Assembly: GCF_000720175.1 (NCBI RefSeq)
Contig: NZ_JOIX01000003.1
Location: 62,001 to 126,000 of the forward strand
Direction: 5' to 3'
DNA: 64,000 nucleotides
DNA from: Streptomyces sp. NRRL S-337
GTDB lineage: Bacteria > Actinomycetota > Actinomycetes > Streptomycetales > Streptomycetaceae
Positions 25,550 to 33,745 of this stretch are shown here, piece by piece (within the stretch, counting starts at the first letter, position 1; every line of letters begins with the position of its first letter). The notes below the pieces were generated by a model. That model did no database searches. It saw only the letters and a list, made by a program, of their open reading frames with translations, and was not told where the DNA came from. The position numbers were made by a program, and so were the translations under genes.

Positions 25550-26296
25550 TCAGGAGCGACGGTTGTGGGTGCCCGGCGTGTAGCCGAAGGAGCGGCGGAA
25601 GACATCGATGAAGGCGCTGGTGGAGGACCAGCCGCAGCGGTGGGCGACGGTGGTGACCGGGGTGTCGTCGGCCAGCATCCGCAGTGCGTGGTAGAGGCGT
25701 GACTGGGTGCGCCACTGCGGGAAGGTCATCCCGAGCTCCGCGCGGAAGAGGCGGCTGAGAGTGCGCTCGCCGGAGCCCGTCGCGGTGGCGAGGGCGGCCA
25801 GGGTGCGAGGTTCCGCGGGGTCGTCGTGGAGCAGCGCGCAGACGGCCGCCAGCCGCGGGTCGGTGGGGGAGGGCAGGTGCACGGGCTGCTGCGGCGAGGC
25901 CCGCAACTGGTCGCGCAGGACGGCGTGCAGACGGCGGCGTTCGGGGCCGTGGTCATCGGGGGCAGTGGTGTAGGCGCGGATCAGTTCGCGGAGCAGCGGG
26001 CTGACGGTCAGTACGGTGGGGGCGTCCAGGCGGAGCGGATTGTCGGTGGCGGGCAGGCCGACCAGGTGCAGGTCGAGGTGGCCGTGCGCGCGGTGGGCGT
26101 GCACGGTTCCGGCGGGGACCCAGAGGGCGCGGGTCCCGGGCGCGAACCAGGTGCCGGCGTCGGTGGTGACGGCCACGACGCCGGAGCCCGCGTAGACGAT
26201 CTGGTGGTCGTCGTGGCGGTGCGCGTCGATGATTTCTCCGGCGGCCAGCGACTGGACGCGGGTGGGGGCTTCCGGCAGGTGGCGGATGTTCGGCAT
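25550..26296 (-). CDS. AraC-family transcriptional regulator
   Basis: The 248-residue protein has an N-terminal cupin-like sensor (IIDAHRHDDHQIVYAGSGVV, then APGTRALWVPAGTVHAHRAH). A C-terminal double helix-turn-helix follows (LAALATATGSGERTLSRLFR and MLADDTPVTTVAHRCGWSST, then SAFIDVFRRSFGYTPG). It is divergent from an MFS transporter gene with 53 bases between starts. This is the usual layout for a regulator controlling the exporter. Confidence 0.93.
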   Translation of the reverse strand: MPNIRHLPEAPTRVQSLAAGEIIDAHRHDDHQIVYAGSGVVAVTTDAGTWFAPGTRALWVPAGTVHAHRAHGHLDLHLVGLPATDNPLRLDAPTVLTVSPLLRELIRAYTTAPDDHGPERRRLHAVLRDQLRASPQQPVHLPSPTDPRLAAVCALLHDDPAEPRTLAALATATGSGERTLSRLFRAELGMTFPQWRTQSRLYHALRMLADDTPVTTVAHRCGWSSTSAFIDVFRRSFGYTPGTHNRRS

Positions 26297-26349
26297 GGGT
26301 TGGCAATTTATCGGAAGCGCGACATGCGGGGAGTCGCGACGATCGACGA

Positions 26350-27702
26350 GTGACCACGACCCACCACCACCACACCACCGCGCCGCGCAGCAGCTCCCTC
26401 ACGCTCCTGGCCCTGAGCCACGCCTGTGTCGACGTCTACCAGGGAGCGGTCGCCGCACTGGTGCCGTTCTTCGTCTCCGAACGCGCCTACACCTACGCGG
26501 CGGCCTCCGGCATCGTGCTGGCCGCCTCGCTGCTGTCATCGGTGATCCAGCCGCTGTTCGGGGCGCTCACCGACAGGTGGGCCCTGCCGTGGCTGCTGCC
26601 GGTGAGCACCGTGGTGGGCGGCGTCGGCGTCGCCCTGAGCGGCATCGCCGGCTCCTACACCCTCACCCTGGCCGTGGTCGCCGTCTCCGGCATCGGCGTG
26701 GCCGCCTACCACCCCGAGGCGGCGCGCGTCGCGCGCCAGGCCAGTCGCGGCAGCCACACCGCGATGGGCTGGTTCTCCCTCGGCGGCAACCTCGGCTTCG
26801 CCACCGCCCCGTTGATGGTCTCCGCGGTCATCACCACGGGCGGCCTGCACGCCTCCCCGCTGCTGGCCGTCCCCGCCGTCGCCGGCGCCGCACTGTGCAC
26901 GGCCGCCCTCCGGGCAATGCGGGCCAGGGACGCGGTGGCGACGACGGCAGCCGGTGCGTGGGGGCTTGTGGCGGCGACAACAACCGGCGTGATTCCTGCG
27001 GTAGTTGGCGACCGGAACCCCACCATCGGCAGTCCGGACGACGTGGTCGGCGGCCGGGACGACTGGGCGTCCTTCATCAAACTCTCCGGGGCCATCGTCT
27101 GCCGCTCGATCGTCTTCGTCGGCCTGAGCGCCTTCATCTCGCTCTACGTGCGCCAGCGCACCGGCGGAGGCGACGTCTCCGGTACCGCCGCCCTGTTCGT
27201 GCTCTACCTCGGCGGCGCGATCGGCACGGTGGCCGGCGGCAAGCTCGCCGGCCACTACGGACGCATCCGGGTCGTCCAGTGGTCCTACGCGCTGACCGTC
27301 CTCGCCGTGGCCGGCGTCGTCTTCGTGCCCGGCCCGCTCCTGTACGTACTGGTCGCCCTGACCTCGGCCGGCCTGTACGTGCCCTTCTCGCTGCACGTCA
27401 CCCTCGGCCAGGACTATCTGCCCCGGCGCGTGGGCACGGCCAGCGGCGTCACCCTGGGCCTGACCGTCAGCATCGGCGGCATCGCCAGCCCCCTCCTCGG
27501 CGCCCTCGCCGACGCCACCTCCCTCCGGACCGCCCTCACCCCCCTCATCGCCCTGCCCGCCCTCGGCTGGCTCCTCCTCCGCAGCTTGCCCGAGCCCGCG
27601 ATGCCGGAGGGAATCGCTGGTGCGTCCCCCTCCGGGGCGGTGGCCCCAACGGCGGCCGCGAAAGGCCGACTTCAGAACGGTGGCGGCATGATGGGCAGAT
27701 GA
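26350..27702 (+). CDS. MFS transporter, fosmidomycin-resistance (Fsr)-like
   Basis: GTG 26350 starts a 450-residue protein with about 12 membrane spans. LLALSHACVDVYQGAVAALV and GIGVAAYHPEAARVARQASR are typical of Fsr-like efflux carriers. The N-terminus has a His cluster (HHHHTT). The loop between spans 6 and 7 is long and contains the unusual stretch TTAAGAWGLVAATTTGVIPA. The gene is divergent from an araC gene and overlaps the following methyltransferase gene as ATGA. Export of a small, possibly phosphonate-like or hydrophobic compound is possible. The true substrate is unknown. Confidence 0.9.
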   Translation: MTTTHHHHTTAPRSSSLTLLALSHACVDVYQGAVAALVPFFVSERAYTYAAASGIVLAASLLSSVIQPLFGALTDRWALPWLLPVSTVVGGVGVALSGIAGSYTLTLAVVAVSGIGVAAYHPEAARVARQASRGSHTAMGWFSLGGNLGFATAPLMVSAVITTGGLHASPLLAVPAVAGAALCTAALRAMRARDAVATTAAGAWGLVAATTTGVIPAVVGDRNPTIGSPDDVVGGRDDWASFIKLSGAIVCRSIVFVGLSAFISLYVRQRTGGGDVSGTAALFVLYLGGAIGTVAGGKLAGHYGRIRVVQWSYALTVLAVAGVVFVPGPLLYVLVALTSAGLYVPFSLHVTLGQDYLPRRVGTASGVTLGLTVSIGGIASPLLGALADATSLRTALTPLIALPALGWLLLRSLPEPAMPEGIAGASPSGAVAPTAAAKGRLQNGGGMMGR

Positions 27703-28460
27703 CCACCGATTCGCGCGCCCGAGCATTCGACAAGGCCGCTGCCGACTACGCGATGAGCCGCCCCTCGTACCCGCCGGCCCTCTTCGACGTCATCGAGGAG
27801 CTCCTGGGACGGCCCCTCGCAGGGGCCCGGGTCGCCGACGTCGGGGCGGGGACGGGTATGGCCACCGCGCTGTTGTCCGAGCGCGGCGCCGAGGTGATCG
27901 GTGTGGAGCCCGGTGAGGGGATGGCGGCTCAGTTCCGCAGTGCCCTCCCCGGCGTGCCGATCGTCCGGGGCGACGGTAATGCGCTGCCGCTCACCGACGG
28001 CTCCCACGATCTGATCACCTACGCACAAGCCTGGCAGTGGACCGATACCGACCGCTCCGTACCGGAGGCAGTGCGCGTGCTCTCCCCGGGTGGCGCGCTC
28101 GCGGTGTGGTGGAACACCCACGCCTTCGACGTACCGTGGATCGCGGCGCAGCACGAGCGGATCGCGCACCACTGCGGGGTGAAGTCCCCCGCCGGAACGC
28201 GCCTGAGTGACGGTGAGGCCACCCGGCTCGCGGGACTTGCGGGGCTGCATGTCGTCCGCCGCCAACTGCGGTGGAGCCGTACCGTCCCCCTCGACACCCA
28301 CCTCGCGAATATCAGCAGTCGTTCCGCATTCCTCGTCCTCGACGAAACCCACAACCGGGCCTTTCTCACGGCCGAACGCGGTCGGCTGCGCGACATCTTC
28401 CCCGATGAGATGGTGACGGAGACCTACGTGGTCGACCTCCTGCTGGCCCGACGTCCCTGA
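27699..28460 (+). CDS. Class I SAM-dependent methyltransferase, 253 aa
   Basis: ATG 27699 overlaps the MFS stop. ARVADVGAGTGMATALLSER forms the SAM-binding loop, and SHDLITYAQAWQWTDTDRSV and LSPGGALAVWWNTHAFDVPW complete the Rossmann fold. It belongs to the UbiE/Methyltransf_11-like group. No substrate can be inferred. Together with the MFS gene it may form a resistance pair (modify and export), controlled by the divergent AraC protein. Confidence 0.92.
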   Translation: MTTDSRARAFDKAAADYAMSRPSYPPALFDVIEELLGRPLAGARVADVGAGTGMATALLSERGAEVIGVEPGEGMAAQFRSALPGVPIVRGDGNALPLTDGSHDLITYAQAWQWTDTDRSVPEAVRVLSPGGALAVWWNTHAFDVPWIAAQHERIAHHCGVKSPAGTRLSDGEATRLAGLAGLHVVRRQLRWSRTVPLDTHLANISSRSAFLVLDETHNRAFLTAERGRLRDIFPDEMVTETYVVDLLLARRP

Positions 28461-28654
28461 ACCCCACTTCTTCGGGACGCTCCGCATTCGACCCCTCACG
28501 CCTGTGTCGCCGACAGCGCTCAGCAGGGGGCGGGAAAGCTCCTATGAAGGGGCGGGAAAGACAGTGAGGGCGAGTGGGGAAATCCGTCGCCTGACCAACC
28601 TGCGCACAGCCGTCTTAGAGTGGAATGAGGACGCTTTCAACGGAGGTGCGTTCG

Positions 28655-29212
28655 ATGTCGACAGGGACCCTTCTTGCGATCATTATCCCCGTCGTGGTGG
28701 TCATTGCGCTCCTTGCGGTGGCGGCCTCGCTCGTGGTTCGGCGTCGCCGGCTCCGCGAGCGTTTCGGGCCCGAATATGAGCGGACCGTCGAGAGTGCCGA
28801 CGGTCGCATGGCCGGTGAGCGTGAGCTCAGGGCCCGGGAGAGACGGCATGACTCGCTGGAGATAAAACCCCTGCAAAGCAGCACCCGCGAGCGCTACAGC
28901 CGTGAATGGACCGGCGTGCAGCAAGAATTCGTCGATCGGCCCGAGGACGCCGTGCACGACGCCGACCGCCTCGTGACCTCGTTGATGCATGAACGGGGTT
29001 ATCCGACGGAGAACTTCGAGCAGCGCCTCAAGGACCTCTCGGTCGCACACGGCCGCACGTTGGAGCACTACCGGGCTGCTCATGAAGTCGAAACGCTCAG
29101 CGCCCAGCACCGGGCGACCACTGAGCAACTACGAGGAGCGATGGTGCATTACCGCGCCCTCTTCGAGGATTTGCTGTCCGACGGTGGCCAAGCGCGCCAC
29201 GCCAGAGCCTGA
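28655..29212 (+). CDS. Membrane-anchored helical protein, 185 aa
   Basis: ATG 28655 follows GGAGG by eight bases; an in-frame ATG at 28625 precedes that site and is rejected. Residues about 5-27 are a strongly hydrophobic span (LLAIIIPVVVVIALLAVAAS) followed by an Arg cluster. The cytoplasmic part is highly charged. It contains the segment RYSREWTGVQQEFVDRPEDA, then VHDADRLVTSLMHERGYP, which closely matches the downstream gene. These two products are evidently paralogous. No function is known. The pair is separated by 19 bases and is an operon. Confidence 0.88.
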   Translation: MSTGTLLAIIIPVVVVIALLAVAASLVVRRRRLRERFGPEYERTVESADGRMAGERELRARERRHDSLEIKPLQSSTRERYSREWTGVQQEFVDRPEDAVHDADRLVTSLMHERGYPTENFEQRLKDLSVAHGRTLEHYRAAHEVETLSAQHRATTEQLRGAMVHYRALFEDLLSDGGQARHARA

Positions 29213-29231
29213 GACCGTGAGGGAGGAGAAA

Positions 29232-29798
29232 ATGGAACGCGATCAGGACACGAGGGCCAGGGGCCTGTCCACCGAAGACCTTGCCGCTCAGCCCCCTGCT
29301 TCCCCACCAGCGTCGGAGTCCATGCCCCCACCGGTGCCGGACGACACGACGGTACCGGCGAGCGACGTTCCCACCGCTCCCGGCGAGAGTGTCCCCATTC
29401 CGGGGGAGACCGCGGAAACGGAGGGGGCCGCGGAAACGGAGGGGGCCGCGGAAACGGAGGGGGCCGCGGAAACGGAGAGGACCGGGCGGGAAATGCCGGC
29501 TTCGGGCGCGCCACCCGACGACGAAGCGGCTCCGCAGCTTCTCGCCCCGGACGACGCGGAAAGTTTCCGTGACCGTTGGCAGGCAATTCAGACGACCTTC
29601 GTGGATGACCCGCGCGAGGCCGTACACGCCGCCGACGCGCTGGTGGCGGAGGTCATGCAGACGCTGGCCACGACGTTCGCCGAACACAAACAGACGCTGG
29701 AAGAGCAGTGGAAGCAGGGCGAGAAGGTCGATACCGAAGGTCTGCGGGTGGCCCTGCGCCAGTACCGCTCGTTCTTCCACCGCCTGCTCGCTGAATAA
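29232..29798 (+). CDS. Soluble paralogue of the preceding protein with repeat linker
   Basis: ATG 29232 follows GGGAGGAG closely. The first about 100 residues are low-complexity Pro/Ala/Glu sequence, including four ETEGAA-like hexapeptides encoded by an 18-bp tandem repeat. The C-terminal about 85 residues, SFRDRWQAIQTTFVDDPREA and VHAADALVAEVMQTLATTFA, match the domain of the upstream membrane-anchored protein. They end in LRQYRSFFHRLLAE. It has no membrane span. The pair probably forms a complex, one partner tethered and the other soluble. Confidence 0.88.
   Translation: MERDQDTRARGLSTEDLAAQPPASPPASESMPPPVPDDTTVPASDVPTAPGESVPIPGETAETEGAAETEGAAETEGAAETERTGREMPASGAPPDDEAAPQLLAPDDAESFRDRWQAIQTTFVDDPREAVHAADALVAEVMQTLATTFAEHKQTLEEQWKQGEKVDTEGLRVALRQYRSFFHRLLAE
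29412..29483 (+). repeat. 18-bp tandem repeat (minisatellite), four units
   Basis: GCGGAAACGGAGGGGGCC occurs three times without change at 29412-29465. A fourth unit at 29466-29483 differs at three positions. The in-frame product is (AETEGA)n. Identical units suggest recent expansion and possible length variation between strains. Confidence 0.88.
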
Positions 29799-29842
29799 AG
29801 AGCTTCCTGGCCTCACGGGAGCTTCCTGGACTTCCGGGCGCC

Positions 29843-30436
29843 TCAGCTGCCGGCGCCGCCGATCAGTTGGGCCACCAGCCCCTCGACCTGTTCGCGGGGG
29901 TCCGGTGTGCCGGCCCAGCCGGTCATCAGGAGGTGGTGGACGGACCCGACGAGGGCGAGCGCGACCGCGTGGCTGTCGGTGTCGTTCGCGAGACGTCCGT
30001 GGTGCCGCTCGGCATCCAGGTACGCCGCGATCGCGTCCTGGATCGCCGCGAATCCCGGAGCGCCCGCCTCCAGCGCCTGACGGACCGCCGAAGAAACCGT
30101 GGGGCGGGTCATGGCGAGGCCGGCGACCGTCGGGTTCACGGACGTCAGCAGTGCGAGAGCGACCTTCCGGAGGTTCTCGGCCACGGTGGCGGTGCCCGCC
30201 TGGCCGGGGAGTTGTCCGGCCTGCCGTGCGATGCGCGCGAAGCGGTCCAGGACCAGCGCGGCGATGAACTCGTCCAGTCCGGAGAAATGCGCGTGCAGCA
30301 GTCCCTTGGCGCAGCCCGCCTCGGTGGTGATCGCCCTGCTGGTCAGGGCGGACGGGCCGGCGCCGGCCAGGACCCGTTCCGCGGCGTCGAACAGCCGGTC
30401 GCGAACGTCGGGGATCGCTACTCCACGGGGTGACAT
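29843..30436 (-). CDS. TetR/AcrR-family regulator, 197 aa
   Basis: The N-terminal helix-turn-helix is VRDRLFDAAERVLAGAGPSA, then LTSRAITTEAGCAKGLLHAH and FSGLDEFIAALVLDR. The C-terminal ligand domain is helical. The gene is divergent from a methyltransferase gene, and two 20-bp palindromes lie between. These are strong candidates for its operators. The effector may be the methyltransferase substrate or product (inference). Confidence 0.93.
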   Translation of the reverse strand: MSPRGVAIPDVRDRLFDAAERVLAGAGPSALTSRAITTEAGCAKGLLHAHFSGLDEFIAALVLDRFARIARQAGQLPGQAGTATVAENLRKVALALLTSVNPTVAGLAMTRPTVSSAVRQALEAGAPGFAAIQDAIAAYLDAERHHGRLANDTDSHAVALALVGSVHHLLMTGWAGTPDPREQVEGLVAQLIGGAGS

Positions 30437-30546
30437 GAGCCTCTCCTGAGGGCGAGGGGAACACCGGACTGCCCGACGGGGTGTTGCCGGGAAGCGGAGT
30501 CCTGGAAGCGGGTGAGTGGAAGCGGACTGTGGGAAGGGGATTGCCG

Positions 30547-30587
30547 GTATGGGCAGTTGCCCATACTGTTTGGGCGGACGCCCATAC
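30547..30587. promoter_or_regulatory. Two tandem palindromic operators between tetR and methyltransferase genes
   Basis: Site 1 at 30547-30566 has perfect arms GTATGGGCA and TGCCCATAC around GT. Site 2 at 30568-30587 has arms GTTTGGGCG and CGCCCATAC around GA, one mismatch. Their centres are 21 bp apart, two turns of the helix, so two dimers could bind the same face. The common half-site is GTATGGGC. Confidence 0.7.
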
Positions 30588-30646
30588 TAATCCGACGGCA
30601 GCTCCGCGCCCAGTGCACGGTTCACGCCCGGCAGCAGGAGGTACGC

Positions 30647-31489
30647 ATGTCACGCATCGTCAACACCGACCAGGCGGCGGCCTGGAACGGTTACGAGGGC
30701 ACCTACTGGGCCGAGAACCAGGAGCGTTGGGACGCGGTGAACGGGGGCTTCAACGAGCCGCTGCTGACCGCCGCCGCGGTCGGCGAGGGTGACCGCGTCC
30801 TGGACGTCGGCTGCGGGGCCGGGCAGACGACGAGACTGGCCGCGCATCGGTCACGTAGTGGCCAGGTCCTGGGGCTCGACCTGTCGGGGCCGATGCTGGC
30901 GCGTGCCCGTGACACCGCCGAGCGCGAGGGGCTCGGCAACGTCAGCTTCGAAGCGGGCGACGCCCAGGCCCACGCCTTCACACCGGAGACGTTCGACGTC
31001 GTCATCAGCCGCTTCGGGGTGATGTTCTTCGCCGACCCGGTGGCCGCCTTCACCAACCTGGGGCGGGCCGTGCGGCTCGGCGGCCGGATGGCCTTCATCT
31101 GCAGTGCGGAGCCGGGAGACAACGAATGGCTCCAGGCGATCGCCGCACTGAGCGACCTCCTCCCCGTCGGGGACTTCGGAGCGCCGGGAGCTCCGGGCAT
31201 GTTCTCCCTGGCGGACCCGGACCGCACCCGGGAAGTGCTGTCCGCCGCCGGGTGGCGGCACGTCACCGCGGAGCGCGTGCAGGCGGTGGGACTGTGGGGC
31301 CGCGACGCGGGCGATGCGGCCGCCTTTCTGCTGGACTCCGGTCCGGGGCGCCACCTGACCGGCCAAGTTCCCCCAGAGGTTCAGGGCCGCGCGCGGCAGA
31401 AGCTCACGGACATCCTGCGCGCCCACGAGGAGAACGGCGCGGTACGGCTCCGCAGCGGGGCCTGGTTGGTCACCGCCGCGCGGCCGTGA
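30647..31489 (+). CDS. Class I SAM-dependent methyltransferase, 280 aa
   Basis: ATG 30647 follows AGGAGG by six bases; further upstream in-frame starts lie within the operator region and are rejected. The protein has WAENQERWDAVNGGFNEPLL near the N-terminus, a SAM loop VLDVGCGAGQTTRLAA and FDVVISRFGVMFFADPVAAF. It resembles UbiE/COQ5-like enzymes common in actinomycetes. The substrate is unknown. Expression is presumably repressed by the divergent TetR. Confidence 0.92.
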   Translation: MSRIVNTDQAAAWNGYEGTYWAENQERWDAVNGGFNEPLLTAAAVGEGDRVLDVGCGAGQTTRLAAHRSRSGQVLGLDLSGPMLARARDTAEREGLGNVSFEAGDAQAHAFTPETFDVVISRFGVMFFADPVAAFTNLGRAVRLGGRMAFICSAEPGDNEWLQAIAALSDLLPVGDFGAPGAPGMFSLADPDRTREVLSAAGWRHVTAERVQAVGLWGRDAGDAAAFLLDSGPGRHLTGQVPPEVQGRARQKLTDILRAHEENGAVRLRSGAWLVTAARP

Positions 31490-31523
31490 TCCGACTCTTG
31501 AAGGCCGGGATGACCCGGATGCC

Positions 31524-31898
31524 CTAACCCCAGACGGCCTGGGCCAGCGCAGCGCCGGCGAAGGCGGCGCCGAGGCCCGCCACCAGGCTCGCCACGACGT
31601 TGGCCAAGGCGAAGAAGCGGGCGCCGTCCTCCGCCAGCCGCAGCGTCTCGTACGAGAACGTGGAGTACGTGGTCAGGGCGCCGCAGAAGCCGGTGCCGAG
31701 CAGCAACTGCAGATGGGAGGAGGCCGCCCCGGCAGCGGCCGCTCCCGTGACCAGGCCCAGGATCAGCGAACCGACGACGTTCACGGTGAACGTGCCCCAG
31801 GGGAACAGGGTGTCGTGCCGGGCCTGCACGGCACGGTCGGTGAGGTAGCGCAGCGGGGCCCCGACCACTGCTCCGGCTATCACGAGCAGCCAGTTCAC
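31524..31898 (-). CDS. crcB: Fluoride channel subunit CrcB/Fluc
   Basis: GTG 31898 lies nine bases after AAGGAGGG and overlaps the DUF190 stop as GTGA; longer starts are unlikely. The 124-residue protein has four membrane helices with family motifs: [25 protein letters not shown] with the conserved Asn, [17 protein letters not shown] and the Phe residues that line the fluoride path. CrcB forms dual-topology dimers exporting fluoride. A second crcB gene lies upstream in the same operon, so a heterodimer is likely. Confidence 0.95.
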   Translation of the reverse strand: MNWLLVIAGAVVGAPLRYLTDRAVQARHDTLFPWGTFTVNVVGSLILGLVTGAAAAGAASSHLQLLLGTGFCGALTTYSTFSYETLRLAEDGARFFALANVVASLVAGLGAAFAGAALAQAVWG

Positions 31899-32248
31899 CG
31901 TTTCCGTCCCTCCTTGGTGCGGCCCGTGTAACGGATGACCTCGCACTCGTCGAGGATGACCAGCCCCTCGTCGACGAGCTCGTCCAGTTGCGGGAGGAAG
32001 GCGCGGATCCGGTCCTCGGTGTCGACGATCACCACGGCCACCGGGAGGTCCTCGCTCAGCGACAGCAGGCGGGTGGTGTGGATCAGGGACGAAGCCCCGA
32101 AGCCTTCGATGCCGCGGAAGACGGACGCGCCGGCCAGGCCGGCCTGATGGGCGCGGTGGACGATCTCGGTGAAGAGCGGCTTGTGGTGCCAGGTGTCGTT
32201 CTCCCCGATGAAGACGGTGACGCGCAGGGCGGGGCCGGTGAGTCTCAC
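31895..32248 (-). CDS. DUF190 family protein
   Basis: The gene is enclosed by two four-base overlaps: GTG 32248 overlaps the stop of the upstream crcB, and its stop overlaps the start of the downstream crcB. The 117-residue soluble protein contains [40 protein letters not shown] and [20 protein letters not shown], the DUF190 pattern. The fold is GlnB-like, which suggests a regulatory partner of the channel. Family membership is clear; the molecular role is not established. Confidence 0.93.
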   Translation of the reverse strand: MRLTGPALRVTVFIGENDTWHHKPLFTEIVHRAHQAGLAGASVFRGIEGFGASSLIHTTRLLSLSEDLPVAVVIVDTEDRIRAFLPQLDELVDEGLVILDECEVIRYTGRTKEGRKR

Positions 32249-32730
32249 TGCTGCCTCCACTCGACGATGCGGCGGGTCAAGGTGGCCGTGATCCAGACGG
32301 CGGCCAGCGCGGCGGCGAGGGTGAGCGCCAGGTACGCGAGCCCGGCGCCGGCCTTGCCCCGGGCCAGCAGGCGCTGGAGGTCCACGGCGTAGGTGGAGAA
32401 CGTCGTGAAGCCGCCGAGGACACCGGTGCCGAAGAACGGGCGCACGAGCCTGTGGGCTGCCCACACGTCGGTGATCACGACCATGAAGATACCGATGATC
32501 GCGCAGCCGACGGCGTTGACGACCAGCGTCGTCCAGGGGAAACCGCCGGGTGCCGTGGGCCACAGGAGGGCGGCTCCGTAGCGCGCGGCCGCTCCCACGC
32601 CCCCGCCGATCGCCACGGCCGCCACGACCGGGCCCTGCCGCGCCGGGAGGCCCTTGCGGCGGACGGGCTCGCGGAGGTCGAGGTCAGGATCGACGGGTTC
32701 GTTCAGCATCGAGGGGCGGGGCTTCGGCAC
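32245..32730 (-). CDS. crcB: Fluoride channel subunit CrcB/Fluc, longer form
   Basis: GTG 32730 follows GGAGA by six bases. The 161-residue protein has a charged N-terminal extension of about 35 residues before four helices. The motifs are [36 protein letters not shown] and [17 protein letters not shown]. It is the first gene of a crcB-DUF190-crcB operon whose coding regions overlap by four bases each. No fluoride riboswitch consensus was recognised in the spacer before it, though an imperfect hairpin (GCATGGGTGGC/GCCCACATGC) lies close to the start. Confidence 0.95.
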   Translation of the reverse strand: MPKPRPSMLNEPVDPDLDLREPVRRKGLPARQGPVVAAVAIGGGVGAAARYGAALLWPTAPGGFPWTTLVVNAVGCAIIGIFMVVITDVWAAHRLVRPFFGTGVLGGFTTFSTYAVDLQRLLARGKAGAGLAYLALTLAAALAAVWITATLTRRIVEWRQQ

Positions 32731-32820
32731 GTACGTCTCCTACTCGCCAGGCATGGGTGGCATTGCCCACATGCGGGTCGCAAGTAGGGACCGTTGGCGG
32801 CCTCGTCGCCGCGGTTGGGG

Positions 32821-32840
32821 ACGGCGGGCCCCACCGCCGT
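32821..32840 (-). terminator. Hairpin between the sortase and crcB genes
   Basis: ACGGCGG and CCGCCGT form a 7-bp stem with a 6-base loop. GGCCTCG and CGAGGCC further out could extend the fold. It lies about 70 bases after the sortase stop and before the crcB operon. Confidence 0.45.
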
Positions 32841-32911
32841 AACGGTGCGCCCGAGGCCACCGTCGCAGGCCAGCTTACCTTCCGGCCCGTGCGGGGGCGG
32901 GCCTGGGCGGG

Positions 32912-33571
32912 TCAGGCGATGGCACTCATGCGGGCGAAGACGACGACGTTGCCGAGGTATTCGTGGTGGGCCCGGTCGTAACCGCCGCCGCAGGTGAGGA
33001 CGCGGAGTTCGGGGTGTGCCGAGGCGCCGTAGACCTTTTCGTCGGGGAAGTGGGTGCCGCTGAAGACCTCCACGGCATACACCGTGAAGACCGCCGTGCG
33101 ACCGTCCTTGCGGACCACGCGGATGGTGTCGCCCTTCTTCAACGCACCGAGCGAGTAGAAGACCGCGGGTCCGGTCTTGGTGTCCACGTGTCCGGTGATC
33201 AAGGCGGTTCCCGTGTCACCGGGTGTCACGCCGTCCTGGTACCAGCCGGCCAGATTGCGGTCGTCGGGGGGCGGGACGTCGAGATGACGGTCGTGGTCCA
33301 GTCCGAGCCTCATCAACGGTGCGTCCACGCCGGTGCGCGGGATCCGCACGCGCACCGGTTCCGATTCCGGAAGCGGCGCGGGGCCCGGGCGGCCCCCGGC
33401 TTCGGTGTCCGGTTGCCGGGTCAGGGTTTCGGCACGCGAGGGCTGGGGCGGTGGCGTGGAGTGATGGCTGTGCCATCCCCACACCAGGCAGGCGATGCCG
33501 GCGGCGGCCAGGAAGAGGGCCACGATGCGGGCGGTGCCACGGGGGAGGGACGCAGGCGCGATGCGTTTCAC
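32912..33571 (-). CDS. Class F sortase
   Basis: The 219-residue protein has one N-terminal membrane span (IVALFLAAAGIACLVWGW), a Pro/Ser-rich stem and a sortase beta-barrel. Catalytic residues are visible: His in ITGHVDTK near 126, Cys in RVLTCGGGYDR near 194 and Arg in the same segment. ARIVALF followed by VRIPRTGVDAPLMRLGLD is typical of class F in actinobacteria. It would link surface proteins to the wall. Its GTG start lies within an array of 14-bp repeats without a visible ribosome binding site. The upstream secreted Lys-rich protein is a candidate partner but has no LPxTG. Confidence 0.92.
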   Translation of the reverse strand: MKRIAPASLPRGTARIVALFLAAAGIACLVWGWHSHHSTPPPQPSRAETLTRQPDTEAGGRPGPAPLPESEPVRVRIPRTGVDAPLMRLGLDHDRHLDVPPPDDRNLAGWYQDGVTPGDTGTALITGHVDTKTGPAVFYSLGALKKGDTIRVVRKDGRTAVFTVYAVEVFSGTHFPDEKVYGASAHPELRVLTCGGGYDRAHHEYLGNVVVFARMSAIA

Positions 33572-33621
33572 GAGGTGTCTTTCACGAGGTGTCTGTCACG
33601 AGACGTTTTTCACGAGACGTA
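33566..33621. repeat. 14-bp tandem repeat, four units, at the sortase start
   Basis: Units 33566-33579 and 33580-33593 are identical (TTTCACGAGGTGTC). Units 33594-33607 and 33608-33621 keep TCACGAG and vary around it. A partial fifth follows. On the sortase strand each unit holds CTCGTGA, and the first contains the GTG start codon itself. Confidence 0.85.
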
Positions 33622-33745
33622 TTTCGAGGGATGACCGGCGCGGTGGGGTGGCTACGGGGCGGAGCCCTGCCCCCCGCTGCCCTGCCGGCGGCAGTTGCCA
33701 CGGCCAGGCGGTGGGGGCAGAGCTCCTGTGACCGGAGAATCCGGG

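Noticed and set aside
32731..32911. Possible fluoride riboswitch before the crcB operon
   Set aside because: I could not find the conserved crcB-motif sequence elements. Only a simple hairpin is visible. A covariance-model search would decide.
33566..33621. CRISPR array
   Set aside because: The units are 14 bp with no spacers between them, so this is a plain tandem repeat.
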